A stretch of 43,982 bases of DNA from an uncultured Pelagibacteraceae bacterium (GCA_902535155.1 CACASB010000006.1:1-43982); one strand, 5' to 3'. Counted from the first letter of the stretch, positions 25,334 to 36,700 are shown. Program-made: numbers and translations. Notes: generated by a model not told the origin, from the letters alone.

Positions 25334-26264
25334 ATTAAAAATTTATTTAGCATCCCCAAGAGGCTTCTGTGCAGGAGTAGATAGGGCAATTGAAATAGTA
25401 AAAAAAAGTATTGATAAATTTGGTTCCCCTGTTTACGTAAGACACGAGATTGTTCATAATAAACATGTTGTTGAGAGCTTAAAAAAAATCGGCGCTATTT
25501 TTGTTGAAGAGATTAGCGAAATTAAAGATAAATCTAGACCTGTAATATTTTCTGCGCACGGCGTTCCAAAAAAAGTTCCAAAAGAAGCAGAGGAATTAAA
25601 TATGAAATATGTTGATGCAACTTGTCCTTTGGTGTCAAAGGTTCATAGAGAGGCAGAAAATATGCATAAAAGTGGATATCATATAATATTAATTGGCCAT
25701 AAGGGACACCCAGAGGTAATTGGAACGATGGGTCAAATTCCAGAACATGGTATTACGCTTGTTGAAACAGTAGAAGACGTAAAAAAAATCATTTTTAAAA
25801 AAGAAGAAAAGCTAGCATTTATTACACAAACTACCTTGTCTGTGGATGATACGAAAGAAATAATAGAATGTTTAAAGAAAAGGTTCCCAAAAATTAACGA
25901 GCCAAAAAAAGAAGATATTTGTTACGCTACTACAAATAGACAGGCTGCAGTAAAAAAAATTGCTAAACTTTGCGATATGTTTTTTGTGATTGGTAGTAGA
26001 AATTCATCTAATTCAAAAAGGTTAGTTGAAGTTGCTAGTAAAGCGGGATGCAATGAATCTGAATTAATTCATTCAGAAAGTGAAATACCATTAGATAAAA
26101 TCGGTAAATGTAAAACTATCGGTATTTCCTCAGGAGCATCAGCGCCTGAAATAATTGTGCAAGATTTTATAAGTAAAATAAAAGAAAAATACGAGGTTCA
26201 AATCGAAGAAGTTGAGATTGTTAAAGAAAATGTATTTTTTAAGATCCCCGGTATGCTAAATTAA
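25320..26264 (+). CDS. ispH: 4-hydroxy-3-methylbut-2-enyl diphosphate reductase
   Basis: Last MEP-pathway enzyme, making IPP and DMAPP. The 314-residue product keeps the three Fe-S cysteines: C17 in SPRGFCAGVDRA, C102 in VDATCPLVSKVH and the one in EDICYATTNRQ near residue 200. The catalytic region around GHKGHPEVIGTMGQ and the SSNSKRL and ISSGASAPE substrate-binding motifs are also present. Its start lies inside blh, which suggests translational coupling of isoprenoid supply with retinal synthesis. thrB follows, sharing one base with its stop. Confidence 0.97.
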   Translation: MRKNELKIYLASPRGFCAGVDRAIEIVKKSIDKFGSPVYVRHEIVHNKHVVESLKKIGAIFVEEISEIKDKSRPVIFSAHGVPKKVPKEAEELNMKYVDATCPLVSKVHREAENMHKSGYHIILIGHKGHPEVIGTMGQIPEHGITLVETVEDVKKIIFKKEEKLAFITQTTLSVDDTKEIIECLKKRFPKINEPKKEDICYATTNRQAAVKKIAKLCDMFFVIGSRNSSNSKRLVEVASKAGCNESELIHSESEIPLDKIGKCKTIGISSGASAPEIIVQDFISKIKEKYEVQIEEVEIVKENVFFKIPGMLN

Positions 26265-27235
26265 TGGCTGTTTTTACCAAAATAAATAAAAGAGATATAT
26301 ATAACATCCAAAATTTTTTTAACATCGGAAAAATTATTAGATACCATGGAATAAAAGAAGGAATAGAAAATACAAATTATCTTATTTTTACTAAAAGACA
26401 AAAGTTTATTTTAACGATATTTGAAAAAAGAGTTAAAAAAAAAGATCTTCCATTTTTTATGAAACTAATGGACAAATTATCAAATTTAAAAATTAAATGT
26501 CCTAGTCCACTTAAAAGTAAAAAAGGAAACTATTTATTTAACTTAAAGTCTAAAAAAGCCTGCCTAGTCAGTTTTTTAAAAGGTAAAGATAAGAAAAAAT
26601 TAAAAAAAAAGGATTTATACGTGATAGGTAAAAATATTGGTAAAATGCACAAAGCCTTAAGAAAAATTAAATTATACAGGAAAAATTCTTTTTCCCCCCT
26701 TGAAATAAAAAATTTATTAGACGGTATAAATGAAAATAAAATTAATAAGCTCTCAAAAAATTTAGTTTCGGAGATGCAAAATACATTTATGGAAATTAAG
26801 CAAGGGTGGCCAAAGACATTGCCCAAAAATATAATACATGGTGATCTATTTATAGATAATATATTTTTTCATAAAGGAAAATTTTTAGGATTTATTGATT
26901 TTTATTTTTCATCTAATGATTTTGAGGCTTACGAGTTAGCTACATGCATAAACGCCTTATGTTTCAATAAGAGAAAAAAAATTTTTTCCTATGACAAAGG
27001 CAAAACTTTGCAATTGATTAAGGGTTACGAAACAATAAGAAAATTGCAAAAAAAAGAGAAAGATTGTCTGAATATACTTTGTAAAGGATCCGCACTTAGA
27101 TATCTCGCTACTAGATCGTATGATTATATAAATACTCCAAAATCAGCAATTATAAAAAAAAAGGATCCAAGAGAATATATTCAAAAATTAGCTTTTCATA
27201 AAAAAATGAATTCTTTTAGCTCTTATATTAAATAA
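26264..27235 (+). CDS. thrB: Homoserine kinase (ThrB type II, choline kinase-like fold)
   Basis: Phosphorylates homoserine for threonine synthesis. The 323-residue product has the aminoglycoside-phosphotransferase-like catalytic loop IIHGDLFIDNIFF and the metal motif GFIDFYFSSND, plus the N-terminal IENTNYLIFT strand pattern. This fold is the alphaproteobacterial homoserine kinase, not the GHMP type. Assignment is supported by the order ispH-thrB-rnhA and by thrC nearby at 28.1-29.5 kb on the opposite strand. Base overlaps link it to both ispH and rnhA. Confidence 0.9.
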   Translation: MAVFTKINKRDIYNIQNFFNIGKIIRYHGIKEGIENTNYLIFTKRQKFILTIFEKRVKKKDLPFFMKLMDKLSNLKIKCPSPLKSKKGNYLFNLKSKKACLVSFLKGKDKKKLKKKDLYVIGKNIGKMHKALRKIKLYRKNSFSPLEIKNLLDGINENKINKLSKNLVSEMQNTFMEIKQGWPKTLPKNIIHGDLFIDNIFFHKGKFLGFIDFYFSSNDFEAYELATCINALCFNKRKKIFSYDKGKTLQLIKGYETIRKLQKKEKDCLNILCKGSALRYLATRSYDYINTPKSAIIKKKDPREYIQKLAFHKKMNSFSSYIK

Positions 27236-27657
27236 TGATTAAAATTTATACAGATGGTTCATGTATTGGAAATCCTGGGAAGGGTGGCTGGGCTGCAATA
27301 ATTTTTAAGAATAATGAAAAAAAAATTTTAAAAGGCTCAAAAGATTTAACAACAAACAATCAAATGGAACTCACAGCTACTATAAAAGCATTAGAATATA
27401 TTAGTACGAAAGATAAAATTCAAATTTATACAGACTCTAAATATGTAAAGCAGGGAATAACTGAATGGATAACAAAATGGAAGATCAATGGATGGAAAAC
27501 ATCAAAAAAAGAAGAGGTTAAAAATAAAGATTTGTGGCTTGAATTAGACAATTTAACCTCTAAGAATTCTATAGAATGGGTTTGGGTTAAAGCTCACTCA
27601 GATAATGATTTGAATAATGAAGTAGATTTATTAGCTAGAAAAGAAGCTGGCCTATAA
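27235..27657 (+). CDS. rnhA: Ribonuclease HI
   Basis: Degrades the RNA strand of RNA-DNA hybrids such as primers and R-loops. The 140-residue product has the catalytic acidic residues in IYTDGSCIGNPGKGGWAA (Asp), NNQMELTATIKAL (Glu), IYTDSKYVKQGI (Asp) and the C-terminal HSDNDLNNEVDLLAR (His/Asp). With rnhB at 11.4 kb the window holds both RNase H types. Its stop overlaps the convergent peroxiredoxin gene by 6 nt. Confidence 0.96.
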   Translation: MIKIYTDGSCIGNPGKGGWAAIIFKNNEKKILKGSKDLTTNNQMELTATIKALEYISTKDKIQIYTDSKYVKQGITEWITKWKINGWKTSKKEEVKNKDLWLELDNLTSKNSIEWVWVKAHSDNDLNNEVDLLARKEAGL

Positions 27658-28137
27658 TAATTTTAAAAAATTCTCAGCACTTGAGATATCACAAACTCCA
27701 GTCTCTTTTTCCTCTTGAATTTTTAAAACATTTAAATTGTCAATTAGCATGGTATATCTATTTGACCTTAAGCCAAGTCCCCTCCCCGACTTGTCAACTT
27801 CTGCACCTATTGATTTTGTAAAATTTAGAAAAGGATCAGCTAACATCATAATATTATTTTCAACCTTATTTATTTTGCCCCATGCATTCATTACAAATGG
27901 ATCATTTGCTGCAATACAAAAAATCTGGTCAACTCCTTTCTCATAAAATTTTTTTGAAAAGTTAATAAAACTTGGTAAATGTTTTGCAGAACAAACTGAA
28001 GTAAAAGCTCCCGGCATTCCTAATAAAATAATCTTTTTTTTTGAAAACAAACTGTAAATTTTAATCTTTACTGGTTCTTCATTAATGAGCTGAAAAACTT
28101 CACTATCTGAAAGTTTTTCGTTAATTTTTATTTTCAT
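27652..28137 (-). CDS. Peroxiredoxin, Prx5-like
   Basis: Thiol peroxidase that reduces hydrogen peroxide and organic hydroperoxides. The 161-residue product has the active-site motif PGAFTSVC with the peroxidatic Cys (about residue 48) and LGLRSNRYTMLID around the conserved Arg. A later Cys in TGVCDISSAE could serve as the resolving cysteine. It overlaps the thrC stop by 17 nt and is the last gene of the cytochrome oxidase-thrC transcript. Confidence 0.9.
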   Translation of the reverse strand: MKIKINEKLSDSEVFQLINEEPVKIKIYSLFSKKKIILLGMPGAFTSVCSAKHLPSFINFSKKFYEKGVDQIFCIAANDPFVMNAWGKINKVENNIMMLADPFLNFTKSIGAEVDKSGRGLGLRSNRYTMLIDNLNVLKIQEEKETGVCDISSAENFLKLL

Positions 28138-29506
28138 CTATATTTTTTAAAATATAATTTTTTACTTGATCTAAGCTATTTTCTAAAATCTCAAATTTTT
28201 CTTCCTCTTTTAATACATTTCTTAATTCTGGAGGAAGTTCTTCATTTTTACCTAATGCATTTTTAATAGCCTCTGGAAATTTACTAGGATGTGCAGTCGA
28301 TAAGATTACACAGTTATTGTCTTGTTTAAGCTTTTTTGCAACTCCATAACCTATAGCTGTATGTGGATCCAGAACTATACTATGATTTTTAAATACCTCT
28401 TTTATTTCATTTATTGTTTCATCCTCACTGAGTTTTTCGGATAAAAAATCTTTATTAATTTTATTTAAAGAAGTTTCATCTAATTTGTAATTGTTCTCTT
28501 TTACCTTAGCCATTATATTTTTTGTTTTGTCTGAATTACATCCTTGTATCTCAAATATAAGTCTCTCAAAATTACTAGCAAGTTGTATATCCATACTAGG
28601 TGAAAAAGTTTCAGAAACTTTTTTTGATGTGTAATCGCCTTTAGAAATAGCCCTATGCAATATATCGTTCTGATTGGTTGCAACAATTAATTTATCTATC
28701 GGTAAACCCATTTTTTTTGCAAGATATCCTGCATAAATATCCCCAAAGTTTCCTGTGGGAACAGAAAAATTTAATTTTTTAGATTTTAATGAAAAGAAAC
28801 AAAAAAAATAATATACTGTCTGTGCTACTATTCTAGCCCAATTTATTGAATTAACACCAGACATATTAATCTTTTTTGAGAAATTTTGGTCAACAAACAT
28901 TGCTTTAACTAAGTTTTGACAATCATCAAAATTACCTTCTATGGCTATATTAAAAACATTTTTTTCTTTAACAGTACTCATTATTCTTCTTTGAACCGAT
29001 GAAATTCTATTATGTGGATGAAGAACAAAAATATTAAGATTTTTTTTTCCTTTTATTGCGTCTATTGCAGCTGCTCCTGTGTCGCCAGATGTTGCAACTA
29101 TTATATTTATAAAGTTTTCGTTTTTTGAAAGATAATACTCATAAAAATTACCAATTAATTGCATAGCGATATCTTTAAAAGCTAATGTTGGGCCATGAAA
29201 TAATTCTAATATATTGAAATTTCCAACTTTTCTTAATTTAACAACTTCTTCTGACCTGAAAGATGAGTAAGATTTTTTAACTAATTCGTATAAATTATCT
29301 TTTTCAATGAAATCTCCCGTGAATTTGTGAACAATTTCAGTAGCAAGCTCATAATAACTCATGCTTTGTAGTTTTGACAAATCTTTTTCATCAAATTTAT
29401 AATCTTTCTCTGGTAAAAAAAGCCCACCATCATCAGCAAGACCTTTGATAAAGACACTTTCAAAAGGTAAACTTTCTGAACTACTTCTTGTGCTTATATA
29501 TTTCAT
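28121..29506 (-). CDS. thrC: Threonine synthase
   Basis: PLP enzyme that turns O-phosphohomoserine into threonine. The 461-residue length matches the E. coli-like long form. The PLP lysine lies in GPTLAFKDIAMQL, with ATSGDTGAAAIDAI as the phosphate-binding loop, VPTGNFGDIYAGY, and the C-terminal STAHPSKFPEAI motif. thrB, the preceding step, is on the other strand less than 1 kb away. It shares a base with the SURF1 stop, so threonine synthesis is tied to the cytochrome oxidase operon. Confidence 0.96.
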   Translation of the reverse strand: MKYISTRSSSESLPFESVFIKGLADDGGLFLPEKDYKFDEKDLSKLQSMSYYELATEIVHKFTGDFIEKDNLYELVKKSYSSFRSEEVVKLRKVGNFNILELFHGPTLAFKDIAMQLIGNFYEYYLSKNENFINIIVATSGDTGAAAIDAIKGKKNLNIFVLHPHNRISSVQRRIMSTVKEKNVFNIAIEGNFDDCQNLVKAMFVDQNFSKKINMSGVNSINWARIVAQTVYYFFCFFSLKSKKLNFSVPTGNFGDIYAGYLAKKMGLPIDKLIVATNQNDILHRAISKGDYTSKKVSETFSPSMDIQLASNFERLIFEIQGCNSDKTKNIMAKVKENNYKLDETSLNKINKDFLSEKLSEDETINEIKEVFKNHSIVLDPHTAIGYGVAKKLKQDNNCVILSTAHPSKFPEAIKNALGKNEELPPELRNVLKEEEKFEILENSLDQVKNYILKNIDENKN

Positions 29507-30162
29507 TAATAATTTTTTTTCCTAAAATACAAATATATTAAAAAAATTGAAATCGCTAATGAAAACCATGTCAGTGCATATTTTAGGTGATTATTGGAAA
29601 TATTTGCAGTTATATTTTTTTGAAGGGGGTAATTTTTATCTTTAGCTCTATTGTTCAAATAAATTATATAATTAGGAAATGTTTTTCCTATAAATTTTTT
29701 TAAATCTTCATCATTTAGTGTAAACCAATAATTATTTTCTAAATCGTTTTCAGGCTTAAAATAATTGAATTTAGATTTTTCTTTTAATATTGCTGTAAAA
29801 TTTGTATCGCTCAATTGAAATTTTTTACCTTTTTGATTTCTAGGTATCCATCCACGATTAACTAAAAATAATTTATTGTTTATTATAATTGGGTTAATTA
29901 AATCAAAACCTGGTGCTCCTTTTTCATTTAAACTGTAAAGATAAATCTGATTATTATAGTCAATTTTACCTACAAATTTTATACTTCTAAAATTTGTTAA
30001 ATTTGTGCCATTAAATTCAGATGGTTCACTATCTAATGACTGATTAATTTGTTTTATTAATGTTAACTTCCAATCGAGTCTTATTATCTGCCAAGCACCC
30101 AATGATAAAAATACTAATATAAAAAAATATACAAATAATGAAAATGCTAATTTATTTTTCAA
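29506..30162 (-). CDS. SURF1-family cytochrome oxidase assembly protein
   Basis: Assembly factor that helps insert heme a into cytochrome c oxidase subunit I. The 218-residue product has the two terminal membrane helices of the family (about 8-25 and 190-212) enclosing a periplasmic domain. Visible family motifs are SLGAWQIIRLDWK near the N-terminus, LVNRGWIPR in the middle and HLKYALTWFSLAIS at the C-terminal helix. Placement directly after ctaE supports the call. Confidence 0.9.
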   Translation of the reverse strand: MKNKLAFSLFVYFFILVFLSLGAWQIIRLDWKLTLIKQINQSLDSEPSEFNGTNLTNFRSIKFVGKIDYNNQIYLYSLNEKGAPGFDLINPIIINNKLFLVNRGWIPRNQKGKKFQLSDTNFTAILKEKSKFNYFKPENDLENNYWFTLNDEDLKKFIGKTFPNYIIYLNNRAKDKNYPLQKNITANISNNHLKYALTWFSLAISIFLIYLYFRKKNY

Positions 30163-30168
30163 TATTAA

Positions 30169-30960
30169 TTAACTGCCCCAAATATATATTGCTGCAAATA
30201 AAAATAGCCAAACTACATCGACAAAATGCCAATACCAAGCCGCAGCCTCAAACCCGAAATGATGATCTTTGTTAAAATGACCAAGTTTACCTCTCCACAA
30301 ACATACTGCTAAAAATATAGTTCCAACTAAAACATGGAAACCATGAAATCCGGTTGCCATATAAAATGTTGCACCGTATATATGACCAGAAAAATTGAAG
30401 CTTGCATGCTGATACTCATAAATTTGTAATGCGGTGAAACAGGCACCTAGTATCACTGTAAACCATAAACCTTGAATAAAACTTTTTCTGTCATCTTCAA
30501 GCAAAGCATGGTGAGACCATGTTACTGTTGTGCCTGATAACAATAAAACTAAAGTATTAATTAAAGGAATGTCCCAAGGATCAAAAGTTTCAATATCTTT
30601 TGGAGGCCAAACATTGCCAACAAATTCTCCAGGAAAAAGACTTGCATCGAAATAAGCCCAAAACCATGCAACAAAAAACATTACTTCAGATGCAATGAAT
30701 AATGTCATTCCATACCTATGATGAATTTGAACCACTGGTGTATGATGTCCTTGATGTTCCGCTTCGTTAACAACATCTCTAAACCACATGAAGGCACCAT
30801 AAACTAAAAGAGCAAAACCAAAAAGCATAGCCCACATTACTTTTGAATGGAAATAATAGACCGTACCAATGGCAGTTATTAATGTAGCAAATGATGTGTA
30901 AATAGGCCAAGGACTTGGGTCCACTAAATGATAATCATGTTTTTGATCTTTTGTAGACAT
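30169..30960 (-). CDS. ctaE: Cytochrome c oxidase subunit III
   Basis: Membrane subunit that stabilises the aa3-type oxidase and helps proton uptake. The 263-residue product has about seven helices with family stretches DPSPWPIYTSFATL, GMTLFIASEVMFFVAWFWAYFD, TGFHGFHVLVGTIFL and AAWYWHFVDVVWLFLFAAIY. It follows ctaG with no gap and precedes SURF1, the standard alphaproteobacterial order. Confidence 0.97.
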   Translation of the reverse strand: MSTKDQKHDYHLVDPSPWPIYTSFATLITAIGTVYYFHSKVMWAMLFGFALLVYGAFMWFRDVVNEAEHQGHHTPVVQIHHRYGMTLFIASEVMFFVAWFWAYFDASLFPGEFVGNVWPPKDIETFDPWDIPLINTLVLLLSGTTVTWSHHALLEDDRKSFIQGLWFTVILGACFTALQIYEYQHASFNFSGHIYGATFYMATGFHGFHVLVGTIFLAVCLWRGKLGHFNKDHHFGFEAAAWYWHFVDVVWLFLFAAIYIWGS

Positions 30961-31509
30961 TTATTTGATTACCTTTGTTTGCTTGTAATAATCTGATGAA
31001 AAAAAAGTATATGATAAAGTAACATCACTTACATTTTTTGTTTTTGGATCATTTACTACCTCTGGATCAAGATAAAAAGTCATAAAGTAGCTTTTCTTTT
31101 CACCAGGATTTAAAGTTTGTTTTTCAAAACAAAAACAGCCTAATTTATTAAAGTAAGGACCAAATGAAGATGGAGAAACGTTATAGCTTGCAACACCACT
31201 GGTAGGATCATTACTGAAGTTTTCAACAACAAAATTTACTCTGTAAACTTTACCTGGTTTGACGTCTACCAAATTGTTTTCAGTTCTAAAATTCCATGAC
31301 AAATCAGTTTGAACATTGGTATCCAGTCTTACAGATACAGGCGCATCTATTACAATTTTTGGTATATTTTTTGAAATTTGTGTTGTTCCACCAAAACCAG
31401 TTACACGGCAAAAAAGATCATATAAAGGTACTGCAGCAAATGACATTCCTAGCATTAGCAAAAATATTAAAGACAGTAATAAAGGAGTTAGTTTTTTTTT
31501 AGATATCAT
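30961..31509 (-). CDS. ctaG: Cytochrome c oxidase copper chaperone CtaG/Cox11
   Basis: Delivers copper to the CuB site of subunit I. The 182-residue product has one N-terminal membrane helix (about 9-28), then FAAVPLYDLFCRVTGFGGTTQ and the copper-binding CFCFEKQ motif in the periplasmic immunoglobulin-like domain, with YDVSPSSF-type and MTFYLDPE family stretches. Its ATG overlaps the stop of the upstream 40-residue CoxF-like gene as ATGA. Confidence 0.96.
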   Translation of the reverse strand: MISKKKLTPLLLSLIFLLMLGMSFAAVPLYDLFCRVTGFGGTTQISKNIPKIVIDAPVSVRLDTNVQTDLSWNFRTENNLVDVKPGKVYRVNFVVENFSNDPTSGVASYNVSPSSFGPYFNKLGCFCFEKQTLNPGEKKSYFMTFYLDPEVVNDPKTKNVSDVTLSYTFFSSDYYKQTKVIK

Positions 31510-31628
31510 ATTATTCTTTCAAATACTCCAACATTATACAATGTAAAAATAAATAATAAGATCATAAATATTACAAGTGCAATACCTGTTAAAATATTCT
31601 TTTTTTTTACTTTCTTATCAATTTCCAT
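31506..31628 (-). CDS. coxF: Small CoxF-like membrane protein, 40 residues
   Basis: A short reading frame filling the gap between ctaB and ctaG. ATG is at 31628-31626 (sharing one base with the ctaB TGA) and TGA at 31508-31506 (overlapping the ctaG ATG by 3 bases). The product begins MEIDKKVKKKNILTGIALVI, continues with one membrane helix (about 12-32) and ends NVGVFERII. The basic RxxN-like start, single helix and polar end match the small CoxF-type proteins found at this position in alphaproteobacterial oxidase operons. Tight stop/start fusion on both sides argues that it is real. Its function is unproven; oxidase assembly is inferred from context. Confidence 0.78.
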   Translation of the reverse strand: MEIDKKVKKKNILTGIALVIFMILLFIFTLYNVGVFERII

Positions 31629-32539
31629 CACGCAAAACTATCAACTAAAAAAAATACAAAAATTGCAAACAAGTAGATTATTGAGTAACTAAAAACTTTC
31701 TTGGCTTTTAAAATATTAAATTTGTGTTTTTCATCTTTGTATAGGTCAAAACAAATATAATTATAATATATTGTTAAGGGTAAACATAAGATTGCAAATA
31801 AGCTTCCTACAAAACCAATGTGATATGGTAAATATATTACTGGTAACATAAGTAATGAATAGACTAATATATTTATTTTTGTACTTTGTATTCCACTTAT
31901 AACTGGCAACATAGGGATTTTCGCTAACCTATAATCTTCTGCTTTGTATAAACTTAGAGCCCAAAAATGCGATGGTGTCCAAAAAAAAATAATTAGAAAA
32001 AAAGAAATTGCTTCTAATGATAAGTTGCCAGTTGCAATTGTCCAGCCTATAACTGGCGGTAATGCACCAGCTGCACCACCTATTACTATATTTTGAGGCG
32101 TCCTTCTCTTTAACCATACTGTATAAACAACAACATAAAAGAAAATAGTAAAAGAAAGTATGAATGCTGACAAAATATTTGAAAAATAATATAATCCATA
32201 AATTGAGATTACAGATAAAGCTAATCCAAAAATTAAAGCTTGTGACTTGTTCACTTTGCCTGTTGGTATTGGTCTTAAACAAGTTCTTGACATCAATTTA
32301 TCAAGGTCTGCCTCGTACCACATATTTAAAGCTCCAGCTGCACCAGCGCCTAGAGTAACAAACCCTATGCTTATTGTTGCATTAAATACTGATATATGAT
32401 TTGGGGCCGTGAGCAAGCCAACAGCACATGTAAAAATTACTAAGGACATCACCCTTGGTTTCATAAGGTCAATCAAACCATTAAATAGTTTAGTTTCACC
32501 AAGTAGATTTAGTTTTAATAATGAGTTTATGACGTTCAT
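31628..32539 (-). CDS. ctaB: Protoheme IX farnesyltransferase (heme O synthase)
   Basis: Adds a farnesyl group to heme b to make heme O, the precursor of heme A in the oxidase. The 303-residue integral membrane UbiA-superfamily prenyltransferase has the first Asp-rich motif in ALNMWYEADLDKLMSRTCLRPIPTG (given in part: NMWYEADLD, then RPIPTG), GGAAGALPPVIGW, and the second in ALSLYKAEDYRLAKIPMLP. It lies between ctaD (16-nt gap) and the CoxF-like gene. Confidence 0.96.
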   Translation of the reverse strand: MNVINSLLKLNLLGETKLFNGLIDLMKPRVMSLVIFTCAVGLLTAPNHISVFNATISIGFVTLGAGAAGALNMWYEADLDKLMSRTCLRPIPTGKVNKSQALIFGLALSVISIYGLYYFSNILSAFILSFTIFFYVVVYTVWLKRRTPQNIVIGGAAGALPPVIGWTIATGNLSLEAISFFLIIFFWTPSHFWALSLYKAEDYRLAKIPMLPVISGIQSTKINILVYSLLMLPVIYLPYHIGFVGSLFAILCLPLTIYYNYICFDLYKDEKHKFNILKAKKVFSYSIIYLFAIFVFFLVDSFA

Positions 32540-32555
32540 TTAAAATTAATCTTAA

Positions 32556-35010
<2,455 letters not shown>

Positions 35011-35069
35011 CTTCTAATCTATATAAAGTGATTTTGTAGAAATTACACTTAAGATTTCGCGACAATTTA

Positions 35070-35777
35070 TCAATTTAACTCATAACTGACTATAGTTATT
35101 GCTGATATAGCTGCTGTTTCAGCCCTCAATATATTTTCACCTAAACTCAACTTATAAATACCCTTAAATTTACCAATTTCAACTCTTTCGGACTCTGAGA
35201 AATCTCCCTCTGGGCCAATAATTACACAATTATATTTTGATAATAATTTATCCTTATCCAGTTTTGTAGTTTTTGAATTTAAATCTGTTAAAATTAAATT
35301 TATATTTTCTTGATTTTTATTTAGAAATTTTTTTAATGTTGTTGGTTCTTCGATACTAGGAATATTTATTCGATTGGACTGTTCGCTTGCTTCGACAACT
35401 ATTTTTCTTAACCTGTCTAAATTTATTTTTCGAACAACTGTTCTATCAAAAATAATTGGTATAAAATTTGTTACACCTAATTCTGTAGATTTTTGTATCA
35501 TGAAATTAAAAAAGTTTGATTTGATTGGAGAAAAAGCAAGCCATAATTCATTTTTATGCTCTTTTGATCTTATTTGTCTTCCAAGTTTAAAATTTATCAA
35601 TCCGGATTTAATACTTTCAAAATGAGCAATCCATTCTCCATTTTCATTGAATAAATTAAAGTTATCACCTTTTTTTATTCTCATAACTTTTAACAAATAA
35701 TGAGATTGATCTTTGTTTAATTTACCAGTTAAATTATTAGATAAACTTTCTTTGAAAAATAATCTAATATTGTTCAT
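35070..35777 (-). CDS. rsmE: 16S rRNA (uracil-1498-N3)-methyltransferase
   Basis: SPOUT-family enzyme that methylates U1498 of 16S rRNA. The 235-residue product shows the PUA-like N-terminal part with HYLLKVMRIKKGD, the KSTELGVTNFIPI and ASEQSNRINIPSI stretches, and the knot motifs IIGPEGDFSESE and LSLGENILRAETAAISAI. It lies upstream of ctaC on the same strand and is divergent from the HAD gene, with 20 bp between start codons. Confidence 0.95.
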   Translation of the reverse strand: MNNIRLFFKESLSNNLTGKLNKDQSHYLLKVMRIKKGDNFNLFNENGEWIAHFESIKSGLINFKLGRQIRSKEHKNELWLAFSPIKSNFFNFMIQKSTELGVTNFIPIIFDRTVVRKINLDRLRKIVVEASEQSNRINIPSIEEPTTLKKFLNKNQENINLILTDLNSKTTKLDKDKLLSKYNCVIIGPEGDFSESERVEIGKFKGIYKLSLGENILRAETAAISAITIVSYELN

Positions 35778-35797
35778 AGTGAGATACTAAACTTTTT

Positions 35798-36460
35798 ATG
35801 AAAAAAATTAAGGTAATAATTTTTGACGCTTATGGCACTCTTTTTGATGTAAATTCTGCAGCAGAAAAATGTAAAGAAAAAATTGGTGATAAATGGGAAA
35901 GCTTTGCGAATTATTGGAGAACTACTCAATTAGAGTATACTTGGTTAAGAAGTCTGATGAAAAGACATAAAGATTTCTGGCAAGTTACAGAAGATAGTTT
36001 AGATAAATCTTTGTTGGCATTTAAAATTGATTCTAATATGAGATTAGAATTGTTAAATCTTTATAAAATTTTGAATACTTTTCCAGAAGTAAAAGAAGTA
36101 TTGAAAAACCTTAAAGAAAAAAAATATAAAATTTCAATACTCTCTAATGGTACTCCTGACCTCTTAGATGGATTGGTGAAAAGTAATAATCTAGAAAAAA
36201 TGTTTGATGATATATTTTCAATTGAAAAAGTTGGAATTTATAAACCAGACGCAAAAGTGTATGATATGCCCATCAAAAAGTATGGAGTTGCAAAAAATGA
36301 AGTTGCATTTTTAAGTGCCAATACTTGGGATGTATCGGGTGCAGGAAATTTCGGTTTCAATTCTATTTGGGTAAATAGAAACAAAAATATTTTTGACAAA
36401 CTGGATTATATTCCTCATAATGAAATAACTAATCTTAATGAATTATTAAAACTAATTTAA
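35798..36460 (+). CDS. Haloacid dehalogenase type II family hydrolase
   Basis: HAD-superfamily hydrolase resembling L-2-haloacid dehalogenases. The 220-residue product has the nucleophile motif IIFDAYGTLFDVNSAA (Asp near residue 9, motif I), ILSNGTPDLLDGL (motif II Ser), Lys in GIYKPDAKVYD (motif III) and FLSANTWDVSGAGNFGF, which matches the SSNxWDxxGAxxFG pattern of the dehalogenase subgroup (motif IV). The substrate could be 2-chloro- or 2-haloacids, but this family also includes phosphatases. First gene of a five-gene redox-looking run. Confidence 0.85.
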   Translation: MKKIKVIIFDAYGTLFDVNSAAEKCKEKIGDKWESFANYWRTTQLEYTWLRSLMKRHKDFWQVTEDSLDKSLLAFKIDSNMRLELLNLYKILNTFPEVKEVLKNLKEKKYKISILSNGTPDLLDGLVKSNNLEKMFDDIFSIEKVGIYKPDAKVYDMPIKKYGVAKNEVAFLSANTWDVSGAGNFGFNSIWVNRNKNIFDKLDYIPHNEITNLNELLKLI

Positions 36461-36463
36461 AAA

Positions 36464-36700
36464 ATGAACAAACCTATTAGAGCAGGAGATGGTGCAATCG
36501 CTTTAGATGTTGAAGAAGGAAAATCTTATTTTTGGTGTAGCTGTGGAAAAAGTTTAAAACAACCTCTGTGCGATGGTTCACATAAAGGGACCGAATTTAA
36601 ACCAATAGCTTTTAAGGCAGATGTAACAAAAAAATTATTTTTTTGTGCTTGTAAACAAACTAAAAATCAGCCATTTTGTGATGGGTCTCATAACAAATAA
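36464..36700 (+). CDS. Double-CDGSH iron-sulfur protein
   Basis: Small [2Fe-2S] protein of the CDGSH (mitoNEET-like) family. The 78-residue product has two complete C-x-C-x2-(S/T)-x3-P-x-CDGSH motifs: CSCGKSLKQPLCDGSH and CACKQTKNQPFCDGSH, so it should hold two pH- and redox-labile clusters with 3Cys-1His ligation. It has no membrane anchor. It starts 3 nt after the HAD gene and abuts the DoxX gene. Its role is unknown; electron transfer or cluster storage is inferred from the family. Confidence 0.92.
   Translation: MNKPIRAGDGAIALDVEEGKSYFWCSCGKSLKQPLCDGSHKGTEFKPIAFKADVTKKLFFCACKQTKNQPFCDGSHNK

Noticed and set aside
35011-35069. A hairpin or riboregulator in the ctaC leader (AAGTG at 35026-35030 with CACTT at 35046-35050)
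   Set aside because: Only five base pairs with mismatches beyond them and no following U-run; too weak to call.
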